Shown here in pieces: positions 12,061-23,066 of a DNA stretch of 64,000 nucleotides. Position numbers and translations under genes: made by a program. The DNA is from Candolleomyces eurysporus (lineage: Eukaryota > Basidiomycota > Agaricomycetes > Agaricales > Psathyrellaceae). Numbering within the stretch: position 1 is the stretch's first letter; each line of letters opens with the position of its first letter. The stretch covers positions 62,001 to 126,000 of the forward strand of contig JANBPK010000859.1 in NCBI GenBank assembly GCA_027579435.1. The letters run 5' to 3'. Below the pieces are notes generated by a model. That model worked only from the letters and a program-made list of their open reading frames with translations, did no database searches and was not told the origin of the DNA.

Positions 12061-13040
12061 CTACCGCTTGCGTTTCTTGGTAGATCTCGTCGATGTCGAA
12101 CCACCACCTCTCGCCGCCGCACCTCGACCGCGTTTCGACGTCCCTTTGCTTTGCCTTCCACGGGTCGGTTTTGGGGATACAGAACGCGCTAACAACCAGG
12201 GGGGAGCGCCGGTATGAGTACAGTGTTCGGTTCGAACAAGAAGAAGGGGCAACGTACGTGATGGTCCTCTCATCTCGGTATCCTCGTCATCTCCGGAGTC
12301 CGTTCCAGCTTCCGTCCCGACCATACTCTCGCGCGGGGTCTCAGGAAGCGTCTCGTCACCGCTCTCCTGAGTCAGGGCGCTACTGTCGCTGTCGCCACCG
12401 ACCAGACCGGCCATCTTGCTCTGACTCTTCCCATTCTTCTTGGTCCCTTTAGAACGTTTTGATGTTGATGACGACAGGGGGAGAAGGGATGCTTGGGGTG
12501 AGGCTGCTGGCGTGGAGGGGGCTGAAGCGGTAGCGCGCATCCGTCGTTGAGCCACTATCGACTCGATATAATCATCATCTGGTAGCTGGTATTCTGCACG
12601 GAAGAATGGGTGGTTGCCGAGGTTGTCTGAAGGCGATGGGGAGGGTATAGAAATGGGTAAAGAGTTCTTGTGGGGGGTATACAGGTTCTCGTGTTCAGAG
12701 TCCTGTTGGAATAATGCAACGGGGAACTTTGAATATTCAAGATAACGAACGAGTGGAGGGGGTTTCCAGGAGAAAGGTTGAGACTTACTGCTGCCTCCAG
12801 TGCGTCTAGATTGTAACATGATTTCAGCTTGTTCCAGATAGCCTCGACCTCAACGAGGCGGTTGGTGTCTTTATGGATGGCTTTACGGATAGCGAGGACG
12901 TGGAAGTAGCGGTGGATGCCTACAGGTCGAGCGCGCATAATCGACCTGAAGAAGGTGATTTCACCCTCGACGCTGTTCAGGAATTCTTCATCTTCAGTGA
13001 GACTGGGTGATTGGGTCGGCGACGGACCCGCGACGGTCAT
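12061..13040 (-). CDS. eaf7: Chromatin modification protein Eaf7/MRGBP (NuA4 subunit)
   Basis: Small subunit of the NuA4 histone acetyltransferase complex, nuclear. Exon 1 (13040-12789, 84 codons) starts MTVAGPSPTQSPSLTEDEEF. It carries the Eaf7/MRGBP domain with EGEITFFRSIMRARPVGIHR and IWNKLKSCYNLDALEAA. After a GTAAGT intron, exon 2 begins DSEHENLYTPHKNS, continues with FFRAEYQLPDDDYIESIVAQ, and passes into a low-complexity acidic/Ser-rich region (ESGDETLPETPRES). A second intron (donor GTACGT) leads to a basic tail RSVSPKPTRGRQSKGTSKRG ending STKKRKR, a likely nuclear localisation signal. The stop is at 12061. This is the last ordinary gene before the repeat-rich, CpG-poor region to the right. 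Confidence 0.85.
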
Positions 13041-13279
13041 CGCAAGAGGAAAGCTTGGATTCGTGGGAGAATCGTATCATCATCGGGCGCTTTGGCCGGG
13101 CCCGGGCTGAAATCCCGGACCGGCTGGTCTCTCCGCCTGGCCAAAAAAGGCAAGAAAAAGAAGAACATATTTTTGAAAAACTCGCACTTGGTGCTGTTGC
13201 CGCACTCTTTTTCAGTCCTGCTGCTCAAAGTGTGAAGTACATGTACAAGGTAAGGCTCAAGCTTGATTCAGTCATGAAT

Positions 13280-13670
13280 TTTGAGTGAATCTAGTTTTTG
13301 ATAGGAACTACAATAACCCACAGACCCAAAGTGTTGTATGTGCTGAGCATTAGGAGAAGGAAGAGGGAGGGCACAACATGGGGGAGGTGGTCATGGCATT
13401 GGCCATGCTGGAAACAACTCCAAGCCCACTGCTGAGGGGCTGAAAAGATCAGCACAGAAGTGGGCAAGAAGAAAAAGCAAGGTGGAGCCAGCAGTGGACC
13501 ATTACCACACAGGAACAAGAAGCACCAAGTTCCAATACTTCTCCTGCACTGGCCAGGAGTGAGAGTGCAATCAAAAAGCAAAAAGCAAAAAGTTTATGGA
13601 GAGTTGCCCTATTCCAAATGTGTTTATTTTGGTTACTCTGTGTTCTGTACCAACATTGTTGTTGGTTGAG
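13280..13670 (+). pseudogene. CpG-poor remnant of the 3' end of a La-type gene
   Basis: The plus strand reads as a Gly/His-rich, then Lys-rich tail (GHGIGHAGNNSKPTAEG; later QSKSKKQKVYGEL) that resembles the C-terminal tail of fungal La proteins. The same stretch, from CCAGGAGTGAGAGTGCA on, recurs in CpG-rich form at 31,870-31,960. No intact frame. The La identity rests on the better preserved remnant at 23,067-24,460 and on the tail composition. Confidence 0.4.
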
Positions 13671-13975
13671 GACATTGCAATGCATGGCAATTCCGAGGCC
13701 TATTCTTACTCTAATATTATTTCAATTATAAAAATTCAAGAATTTTAGAGTAGCCTGAGGAGCAACACTTATGCTCAAGTAAATTTCAATTCTGGAGCAT
13801 TACTAGTAAAATATCACAAAAAAGAATGGCATTAGCTAGGATTGAACATGGAGCCTCATGATGGATTTTTGGGCACATGACTTATAAGTCACCTGGTTTG
13901 GTTTTGCAAAAAGCTTGGCAAAAAAACCCCTAGGGTACAAGTACCTGAGTCCTATAGGCCTTGGAACTGTTCTCC
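13671..13975 (-). repeat. Insertion of about 300 bp with a tRNA-like 3' half
   Basis: This stretch is absent at the matching point of the second module (about 24,480), so it looks inserted. On the minus strand 13,920-13,827 reads like the 3' half of a tRNA: an anticodon-arm-like palindrome around CTTATAAG, a B-box-like GTTCAATCC, and a final TAATGCCA. A run of six T follows, as at a Pol III terminator. The 5' half does not pair properly. It may be a tRNA-derived SINE or a tRNA pseudogene. Confidence 0.3.
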
Positions 13976-14314
13976 TGCAGCCTGCCTGATAATTGGAAAT
14001 TCAAACTATTTTGGTAATTATTGAGGCAGAGGCTTGCTACCTGCAATCATGTTGAGCTTGCCCCAACAACCAAGCACTCACCACTCACAATAAATAGAAA
14101 TGACCTAGAATTTGAGTTACATTGTCCAAGCTGGCATTCATCAAAGTATAGGATAAATGGATTGAACCACCCTGACCTAGGTATAGAGGGTCCATAAATA
14201 ATATAAATATTCAATGTCAACATGGTTCCTAAAGGAGAGAAAGAAATCGAATTTATGGTAAGTACTCCATGTTCAAGAATCAAGAGTGACAGTAAGAATA
14301 TTTGGGGACTAAAT

Positions 14315-17300
14315 CTAAGAAATTCTGGAATGATTATGATCTTTCAACATTTTAGAGATGTCAAGAATATAAAGTCTGCCATTTTCACACCCGATGGCTG
14401 CAAGTGAACATGTAGAGTCAAAAGATACATTGGAAATGTTCCAGCTTGAGGGAACCCAGCAAATTGGAACCAGTGTTGGCAACAAATTCTGGTCAATCAG
14501 TTTGACTCTAACCAATCCAGAAACAGGAGGAGTGTTTTTTGTAAGATTTGCATAGAATGTTAAAGGGTCTGAAAAAAAACATGAAAAGAAATTCACCTTC
14601 AAGAGTGGCAAGAAGGGTTCCTGCTTGGCTGTCCCACAGGCGCACTGTGTTGTCATATGATGCAGATGCCAGCCTTTGCCCATCAGGTGAGAAGGCAACA
14701 CTGTTTACCCAATTGGAATGGCCTTCAAGAGTGGCAAGAAGGGTTCCTGCTTGACTGTCCCACAGGCACACTGTGTTGTCATATGATGCAGATGCAAGCC
14801 TTTGCCCATCAGGTGAGAAGGCAACACTCTTTACCCAAAAGGAATGGCCCTGCAAAACTGCAAGCTCTAATGGCCATCTTGTATCTCCTTTATTGACACA
14901 TACCCTGCTGTTCTCATTTCCATATACTTCTTGAATCATTGTTTCCTTTGGTGCCAGAGGTATGCAAGACCAATATATATGCAAAGGTGCTCTTTTGATA
15001 ATGTTAGAATTCAGCAAAAGAAACCTCTGGCCATCTTGAAACATTTGTTTCAATAAGTCTGAGCTACTGCCAGTATGACTTGCCTAGTATTATTGTCATA
15101 TACTTTAGTGACAATTTAATGGTTGAAACCACAGAAAATGACATACCAGTACAGCCAAAGCCCCTTTTAATGCAGTGTGTGCTGTATCCAGCTGTTTGAT
15201 ACAGGCCAATGCTTCCAGCCAGTGCATTAGATGCTCCTTTGAAAATTCATTCAGCAGGGCCATGAGACTTGGGTCCATTATTTTCAGTTTGCTCAGATGA
15301 TGAGCCCAATGGTGGGCTGCATATTGCAATTCTTGTGAAATGTGTTCTGTACTCAGGCCTCCTTTGAGCAAATCATCCAGGTCTTTAAATTGGTCCTCAG
15401 AAGGTATAGGCACCTGGCAAATATTGAATTTGAGTTGCCTGTTCATCACTTGCAAGCAAAACTTGGCCAATTCCAAATGATGCTCCTCTTCTACAATTTG
15501 GAATTCAAGAGGACAAGAGGACCCAGTGATAAAGTCAGGAAAAGATTTGTGGTGCACTTTGTAAGTGAGAGCAGAGCCTTCACCAAATGGGGCAAGAACT
15601 GAATGCAAGTTTCCCAAAGAAGCATGAACAGCACCTTCTCTCTGATCCAATAGGCTTGCTAAAGCCATGGCAGAAAGAGGGGTCTGCAGAACTATAATGG
15701 CACCAACAACAATTTTAAATCGACTGAGCCAGTTCTCTGCATTTTCAGCAGGCTTGGCAGATTTAAGCACATGGAGATACAATCCACCCAGTTGAGATAA
15801 TGAGCCAGGACTGTCAGACTGCAAATCCAGAAGACTTGCAAGTTGTCCTTTAGGATCCAGGTGTTGCTTATCAAGTATGAACTTGACAGCAGTGGATGCA
15901 TAGATAAACAGTTTCCCAGACAACTTTCCAAGTTTAGCCTTGTCCTCTACTGTTGGCTGCCAGCCAGGATCACATGTTACCCCTAAAACCTCCTGGATTT
16001 TGAGAGGAGACAGACAGTAGTTGACATATAGAGAAATATCCTGCTCAACTATCAGGTCTTCTATTTCCTGAAGATGGAAGATCTTTGCATTTTGTGTGCC
16101 CATATACTTGGTTCTCAGTTCTAGCTCTGGGCGGCTAGTAAGAAACACCTTGACATTTGGCAACTTAGAGATTGAAGACATGATAAGGCCAAGAACTGCT
16201 GAGGCATCTGGTTCAATGCATTCATCTAGAGCATCAAACACCAGAACAAGTAGGGTTGCTCTTTGTCTAAGCAGTAAATCCAGTGGCTTGGCCACAAGCA
16301 GGCTGAACTGCTGAGTGAGAACCTTGTCTAGAGCCTCAGGGTTGCTAGTAATGGCGGCTGCAATAGCCTTTCCATAAGATGCATGATACCGAGCAAGCTG
16401 GTATGCAATGGTGTGCACAAAGCCCAAAGACGTCTTTCGATCCTCCTGATCTCGAGAAAAGAAGAAGGTAGCCCCAAGACAGTTGATGGTGGGGTCTGCA
16501 GCACGTTGTGCCACAGTTATAGCCACTGTAGACTTGCCAATCCCAGCAATCCCATCAAGAATATACAGCGGAGGGTTATGGCCATCAGCAGTGGCACCAA
16601 TCATCCAGCGCCCAACATTAGCCAACAGGGTGGAGCGGGTGCCCTCAAAGCATGGCACGATCTTGGCCGCAACCGCCTGTGAGTCGTAAGCAGCGCCAGA
16701 AACCCGCTTGAGTCGGTCAAGAGTAGAATTCTGCTTGCCCAGTTAATGAATTTCTTGATGAACAGACAGAGAACAAACCTCAGAGTGCCCTGCCTGGTCC
16801 CGAACAGCGCTGAAGATGTCAGCCAAGACAATTGTTCCTGCAATATGATTTTCGATCTACCAAGGATGAATCACCTCAGCAAAGATCGTATAGCAGTGTC
16901 ATAGAAACCTACCCAAAAGCAGTGCAAGAGTTCATCGAGGCTCTTATTTGCCTCCTTGAGAACTTCAACATTATCCTCCGCCAGAACATACGCCGTAAAT
17001 CCCGTTGACCTTTCCTTATTTGCGGTCTCCAAAGTGGCCCATATCCCCCTGAAGCCAGACCCCAGTTACTGGAAGTTAGACCCAGTATTCAAAGAAAAAT
17101 ACGTACTCCAAAAGACGTCCAATGCTATCCATCAGATCCTTCGACAGGGACGTTGTATCCTTCCCTTTGATAACGTTTACAATGCTGGAGCCCAAGAGGT
17201 TGCAACGTTTCTTCAGAATTTCTACCTCTTCCTTGTTTGAGTCGACTTTCTATGCAACACTTGAGCGACGTGTACGAAAACAAAAATAGAATTTACGCGT

Positions 17301-17714
17301 ACCTCAATAATGTCCACCACTTTCAGCAATGCTTCGGCCGGACCCTTGAACGGCTCTGGAACGAGGGTAGCAGCGATACCCAGTGCAGTCTTGAATGTCC
17401 CCATCGCAATGGCCCGGACTTTGGAGGAACCCCCAGCATCTTGAGGCGCTGTTTCCCCCCTCTCCCTCGGCCTTTGGCTTGCCTTGATCGAACAACGACT
17501 TGATACGCTTATCCGCCTTGTGCATGCCCCTTTCCACCCTAGCCTTCCCTTTATCATACTTCTTCCCCACCCATCCTCTAAATCCCTTGGATGTACCAGG
17601 GGGCTGACTGCCATCGGTGTCTGGCGGCGCAGCGCGAGACGGGATCGGTGTGTTGCGCTCCGGATTGTCGGGAAGGCCACGGTTGTCTCCTCCAGAGTGA
17701 GTATATTCAGCCAT
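14315..17714 (-). CDS. NACHT-WD40 NLR-like receptor A
   Basis: Fungal NLR, a family of STAND NTPases used in non-self recognition and programmed cell death. The start is at 17714 (MAEYTHSGGDNRGLP). The N-terminal exons hold a basic Gly/Lys-rich stretch (GWVGKKYDKGKARVE) and a predicted helical region (FKTALGIAATLVPEP). Next comes the linker seen before NACHT in basidiomycete NLRs ([15 protein letters not shown]). The NACHT exon (to 15105) has Walker [10 protein letters not shown], Walker [12 protein letters not shown] and the TSRPE motif. After an intron near 15,105-15,053, the next exon reads [20 protein letters not shown] and then two nearly identical WD40 repeats ([20 protein letters not shown]). 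A last exon carries a further degenerate blade (SLAAIGCENGRLYILDIS). The 5' exons are CpG-rich and the 3' part is almost CpG-free. No stop was found inside the NACHT or WD exons. Exon ends are approximate. Confidence 0.75.
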
Positions 17715-17999
17715 ATCGGTACGTTGGTAGGTTTTTTCGAAAAGCTCGGTTAGATCGCAAAGTGTCGACAGTGGATGGTGGTCCAAGTTCAAGTTGCGGT
17801 GAGTGCGCCTCGAAGCATTCCTGATGCTGATCATCGATGAGCATCCCGTGACTCTGCGGTTGGGCGTCTGACATTGGGAGTCAATTCGGCCGATGTTTCG
17901 CGAGAGCCGATATACTCTCGAGGTAATCCCGATGACTGACGAAATCACAGTTGAAAGATCTGATAAGATATCGCAACACTCGTTATAATGGTCGTCAAC

Positions 18000-20120
18000 C
18001 CTCTAAACAACGAGGACTCTGGAAATAGTAGATACAGCAGATAGACACATGGGATCGAATCTCCAAAACGGCAAACGTACATCGAGATCGAGTCCACGAC
18101 TCAAGCCGCACGGCTCAAAATACCGAGCCTGAGCCGCCTCGTCCGCGGAAGTCGAATGTGACTCTACGCACAAAACAAGCCGTCCCGTCCGACTCAGGCG
18201 CAAAGACCAAAAAAGAGACGGAGAGGTAACGATCACCCAGCTCCCCAGCTCCCCGCTATGGTACCCTCCACGCTGTCCAATACCCGGGCACGTATAGAAT
18301 CCGGCCATATTCCAAGTGTTCGCATTTTGCTGAAAGGCAGAGAGGTGAGGTTGATGGTCCATTCGTACAATTCGAGAATTTCGTCTTCGTCCGCGTACTA
18401 CATGATTTTGTCGGAGTCGCTGGTGTAGAGTGTGGCGATGAAGGAGGATCTATGAGCTGGTTTAGGTTGGTTTGGAGTGCGCAGGTTAGGATAGGGAAGG
18501 GTCGCCGTAGAAGAGGGCGATTCAGAGAATTTGCTTCGGATGGGCAAACAGTCCACCACACAGCACCGGGAGAGGAAGTTTGCCAGCGACCCTACCAAAA
18601 CTTCGTCGTGAGACGTTGCCTGAAAATGAGAGAAAATCAATATCGAAAGCTGAAATAGGCGACAGAAGTGACGCACCCTTTCCTGATAATCGCCCCTTTC
18701 GACACGAGGTACCGCAACCTATCAAGGACGCCCAACTCGTCAGAAGGCCACGAGAGCACAGGCATGTAGGACACACCGGTTCTCGCCAATAGAAGCAACA
18801 GTATCGTTATTTTTGATTTACGCAGGCTTTCTTAGCCGATCTTCCTGTTCCGCGGGCAACTCGACCTACTCGCAACAATGTAAACGCCCAAGGCCAACGA
18901 TTGACCAATAAATCCGCACCTTCGTGATCGACGGTCTCGAATAGATAATCGTCAAAACCAATTCGGCAACCCGTCCTGCGCAGCACTACGTATATCCGCC
19001 AGAAGGGCTTGTGATGAATGGAACTAGTTTTCCGAATTGTTGCTACGAAATTCAAAGAGTCAGTATATCGACCTTTGTGGAACGAGTCGGTAAGCCTTAC
19101 CTCAGCACGTGCGTGCATAGGCTGGTCGACTCTAGCGAGTAGCTGGAGAACCTATGTCACGGAGTCAGCAAACACCGGAATGGGAAGAATGCACGAAACA
19201 CTACCCACCTGGTCTGTGACACAGTAAAAGACTTCTTTCCGGAGCAAATTGGCCGGTGTCGACAGCTGTCCATTGATCAGTCCAACGGTAGGATCGCGAG
19301 GTCTTTGACGTTGAAGCACGTAAAGATTTCGCAGCCTTTCGCGACCCAGGCCGCTGGAACGGTGAGCCGGATCTCCGCCGTATCTAGTAGAAAAAGAATC
19401 ATAAGAATCGGTATACGCCATGCAAGCCGAGGTACTGACTGAGAGCAACGACAGCTCCAGTGTCCCTGGTGATCTGACTCTGAGTGTGGGCGAGGAAGTC
19501 AATGATGAGGTCGATGGGTCTCCTCCCAGGCTATCCGTGGCCAAACATGAGTCCGTGAGCATGGGTGTTCATGTGGGAGAAGACCCGAACGGATTTGCTT
19601 ACCGGAATATCGGGCAACCAATCCCTCGAAGAGCCAGCCATGGCTTGCATTCTTCGCCTCAAGGCCATAGTGGGGATCTGGAAAGCGGACGCTCTGCTGA
19701 GAATTGGAGTTGGGAAGGAGGCGGATTTAGCAAACCTTGCAGAAGNTTTGCAAGCGATCTGCTGCACTGTCACCAGCAATAACCGTAGACGACAACTGAG
19801 AACGCGGTGCCTAGCCATTACAGCCCACGTCAGCAACAAACTCGCAACCAAAGTACTAGATATTGAGCGCTCACCCGGGCCAAGATCGATCGACACCGAC
19901 ATCTTCCTCTCTTCCACAACCTTCTAAGCGAAGCCCGGGAATGCGGACGAATGCCGTTGGTGTTGTGACTGAACGAGGACGGAAGAGGCGGGGGCGAGTG
20001 CGATATCAAATAGACCGTGAGCTGGGACGCTGTCGACAAACTCGAGCTTCTCCAACCTGGGCTACGATCCGCGCCATCCAACTACTCCGAGGTCCGAGCT
20101 ACGAGACTTTGCATGACGCT
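18000..20120 (-). pseudogene. Unrecognised conserved gene, dead copy A
   Basis: Colinear with 28,815-31,560. I do not recognise the family. Readable pieces on the minus strand include NLLRKEVFYCVTDQVLQLLA, RRTGCRIGFDDYLFETVDHE, FTLLRVGRVARGTGR, LDRLRYLVSKGAIIRK and SSFIATLYTSDSDKIM. The copy is broken. A codon that is Gln in copy B is TAG here (at about 18,410). One base is missing near 19,305, shifting the frame. About 630 bp present in copy B (roughly 30,305-30,935) is absent. It sits directly upstream of NLR A on the same strand, as copy B does for NLR B. Confidence 0.55.
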
Positions 20121-20439
20121 ATCTGAAGAACGGGACGATTCGTTGATAATAACTTGAAATGAAGGCGAGTTTTGCGCACCTGATGCAAGATTCAATGCAA
20201 GGAGGAAGAGGCCGAGCGGTGACGTCATCCGCCAACCTAGCCAAGCAGGCACAAACTCTCCTCGTGTTCCAACCTCCTCACCATGCCTTACCCCTGTCGC
20301 CTCTTTCAAATGCCTGAATCTCGACGCTTCTAAATGCCTCAATAAACGCAGCCCACACTCCCCTCTCCAGCGATGCATTCTTGACAAATAGCAAGCCAAT
20401 ATCCTCCACACAGTACACACGACAGGTACGTCCTTGAAC

Positions 20440-22240
20440 GACTCCAGTGTATGGCGAATGTTCTGATCAGCTCTACTCTATCAAAGCCTTCAAGACGGGG
20501 AGTTATCCTGTCATCACAGTGAGTCTGTAGCCGACTGTTTCTTGCCTACGTTCTGACGATCAAACAGAGAGACTTATCTTCCATTGTTCCATGCCTCATC
20601 CAACTGCCTCGGTTGACGGAGGTCGCAGGCCTGATGGATATAACCGGTCCCTCGTACGTCTTGCCCTTCTCCAAGAACAAACGCATGTCATTAACGTCCT
20701 CGCTCGTCGACAGGACTATCTTTGGGCAGCTGTGTTTGCGACGCATTTTGAAGCCAGGCGGCCACATCGTCTACCTCAACCACCACCTCAACGAGCACTT
20801 CCACAACTGCAACCGCGACCACAGCATTCCTTGCTGGCTCACATGAACATACAAAGGCTGCTACGACGACCCTACCACTAGCCGTGTCCTCTACAACGGT
20901 GTCTCCACCCCGGAGACCAGCACCACGACCTCAAGTGTCCTGCTACCTGAGTCAGCCGAGGCTTTGCTTTAGGAGGTGTTGAGTACGGAAGGGAATGTTA
21001 CTCCCGCCCTTCAACCACTGGGACGACTCCAACGCTCCCTATGACCTCTGTGAACTGCGTAACGTGGGCCCACCAAGGATGCTACCCCGATAATACCAAT
21101 CAGCGAACCCTGTACGATGGAAGATCCACCTCGGAGTCGACGAATACGATATTCAAGGGCCTGTCGACGTGTGCTTTGCGCGGGTACGAGTTTGGCGGTG
21201 TCGTTATGGGAAAGAGCATTACTGCGGAAGCGTCATTCGAAGCGGAGTGAGTGCTATGGCGTTTAGTGGCAATAGTAGGTGTACTTTCCTTGCTTTGAAT
21301 GTGATTGATGGCTGATTACTTTGCTTTCCAGCGAACGAGAAATGCGGTGACGGGAATAGGATTACGATCTCCTCCAGGCCGTCGTCCCCGTCAAGTAGTA
21401 GCACGACAACAACCACACCCACCACCTCAGCCACGACCATCAGTACTCCGCGGCTACAACCACTGTCTCAGTAACAGGGTTTACCCCTAAAGGATGTGTG
21501 GCAGAGGGAATGACTGGAAGCAGGATGCCAGCTCTTCCCGCAGCGACATGATGCCCAAAGTCTGCAACTCGCTCTGCTCAGCGTGCCAATTCGCTGGAGC
21601 GAAATACAGGTGCGTGGTTTCCATTGGCTCCTATTAAATGCACGCCACTGACTATTGGCTTTCAACAGAGCGAAATGTTATTGTGGTAACAGCGTAACCA
21701 ACAGCGGTGCCACGGGCTCCACAATTGTCTTCTTCAGGTGTCCCTCGACCTGCACAGGCGACTCTTCCCAACTCGGCGGAGGCGGCTGGACGACGAACCA
21801 CAAAGATCAGCACCGTCTGGAACGGCGACAGGTGCTACATCGACACTGCTGATCGAAAGTTAGAAGGAGACACTACCTCGAGCAGCTCGATGATGACGGA
21901 GAGGTGTTGAGGACTTTTTTGGAGCGCGGATTCAAGTTTGCTGCGACGCAGAATGGGGGTGCAGTGTTTCTGTCGGAATGAAGTATTCAAGTCGGGGTTG
22001 TTGGGATCCCAGATGAGCGCCGGGGAGTGCAGTATAAAGCGTTCAGGTACGCTTTCGGTCTTGTGCCAATAGATGCCTCCATGTTTTGACGATAGCTCTT
22101 GGGTTGCTCTAGGTAATTCGGCTCAAAATTGCGGTGCTGAGTGGAGGGATAGTCTGTATACCCAAGCATTGTGATGTCTCGATGATATTCTCCCTTTCGC
22201 GTTTTCTTTTCTTTCTAACTTTGTTGTAAATGGGTCAAAG
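20440..22240 (+). pseudogene. 3' fragment of a GH71 alpha-1,3-glucanase/WSC gene
   Basis: Matches the last exons and 3' flank of the complete gene at 34,200-38,106, entering at the exon that reads FKTGSYPAIT (about 20,485; 35,825 in the complete gene). It keeps pieces of several WSC domains but has many frame breaks. About 345 bp of the catalytic-domain end and Ser/Thr linker are deleted (join at about 20,760). A start codon, signal peptide and most of the GH71 domain are absent. The 3' flank, CTTTGTTGTAAATGGGTCAA, is still recognisable. Confidence 0.75.
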
Positions 22241-22389
22241 CGCTGGTGTACGCTCACCGAAGAAAACAATATCAAATTTATTCCAGTTCATGCTCTCCGG
22301 GAGAAGAGTCGCTGCAGCCCATGACGAATAATAAGAAGCCACAATCGGAGGTCCCACCCCGCCCAACTTTGCCTCCTTGTCCTACTTGA

Positions 22390-22650
22390 ACCGTAAAAGA
22401 CGAGCAGCAGGATGCACTACAGCAAGCTGCGTAAGACCTTCTCCCAAAGACTCTAGTGCGAAGCATGAGGCGAAGGGTGTTTTGAAGAAGGCCGATAGGA
22501 CAGGGTTGCCCCTCGTCTTCTCGGCGTTGAATATCAAGCACAAGAACTCGTTGAAACCCGCCTTTCGCTCATCGAGGAGCGTGTCTTCAATCCAGCCGTG
22601 AGGGACCATTAAAGCATGGCGGGGTGGGAACATCGAGATAGATTCCCCAG
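22390..22650 (-). pseudogene. PX-domain fragment
   Basis: An open stretch of about 80 codons on the minus strand reads PPRHALMVPHGWIEDTLLDE, then RKAGFNEFLCLIF and NPVLSAFF. This is the pattern of the second half of a PX (phosphoinositide-binding) domain. Nothing upstream or downstream continues the protein convincingly, so I take it as a gene fragment caught between duplicated blocks. The rest of the gap up to 23,067 shows no gene I can support. Confidence 0.45.
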
Positions 22651-23066
22651 TGTCTTGACGGAGGGACGAGTAGAAGGAGAAGCACGAAGCCTGGACTCAT
22701 TCGACGAAGGGTGGGATTTGCAGCCATGGAAGCTTGGGGGTGGTCAAAGGACGATCGCAGTGAGGTTCGAACCGTGCCCCGACACTATTCAATCCGCCGT
22801 CCGCTTTGGCGTCCTTGGCACAGCTACCCCTGATCACCGCCTATACGGTTTGACTTGACCTGACTCTTTTCCACTTGCTCTGCCCAGCCATAGGCTTTCT
22901 TTTCCTCTCACCCGCTCTGATTATCGCACCAGAAGGCTCTTTAAGGGCAAGAAACCCAAGAACCGGCAAAATAACTCAAATTTGACAGTTTGTTTCATAT
23001 GAACAGGCAAAGAAAAATTCCTGGGGGATCCTGTTCGAGTGCGGACGTTCCAAAACAACCTAAAAG

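Larger units (their letters stand above)
13250..16400. other. CpG-depleted island A
   Basis: Over about 3.1 kb the dinucleotide CG almost disappears: between 13,281 and 13,690 I see none, and only scattered examples up to about 16,400. Flanking DNA on both sides is CpG-rich. TG and CA are plentiful. The island contains a La 3' remnant, a short insertion and the 3' two-thirds of NLR A. The right edge falls inside the NACHT exon. A matching island lies at 23,800-27,300. Confidence 0.8.
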
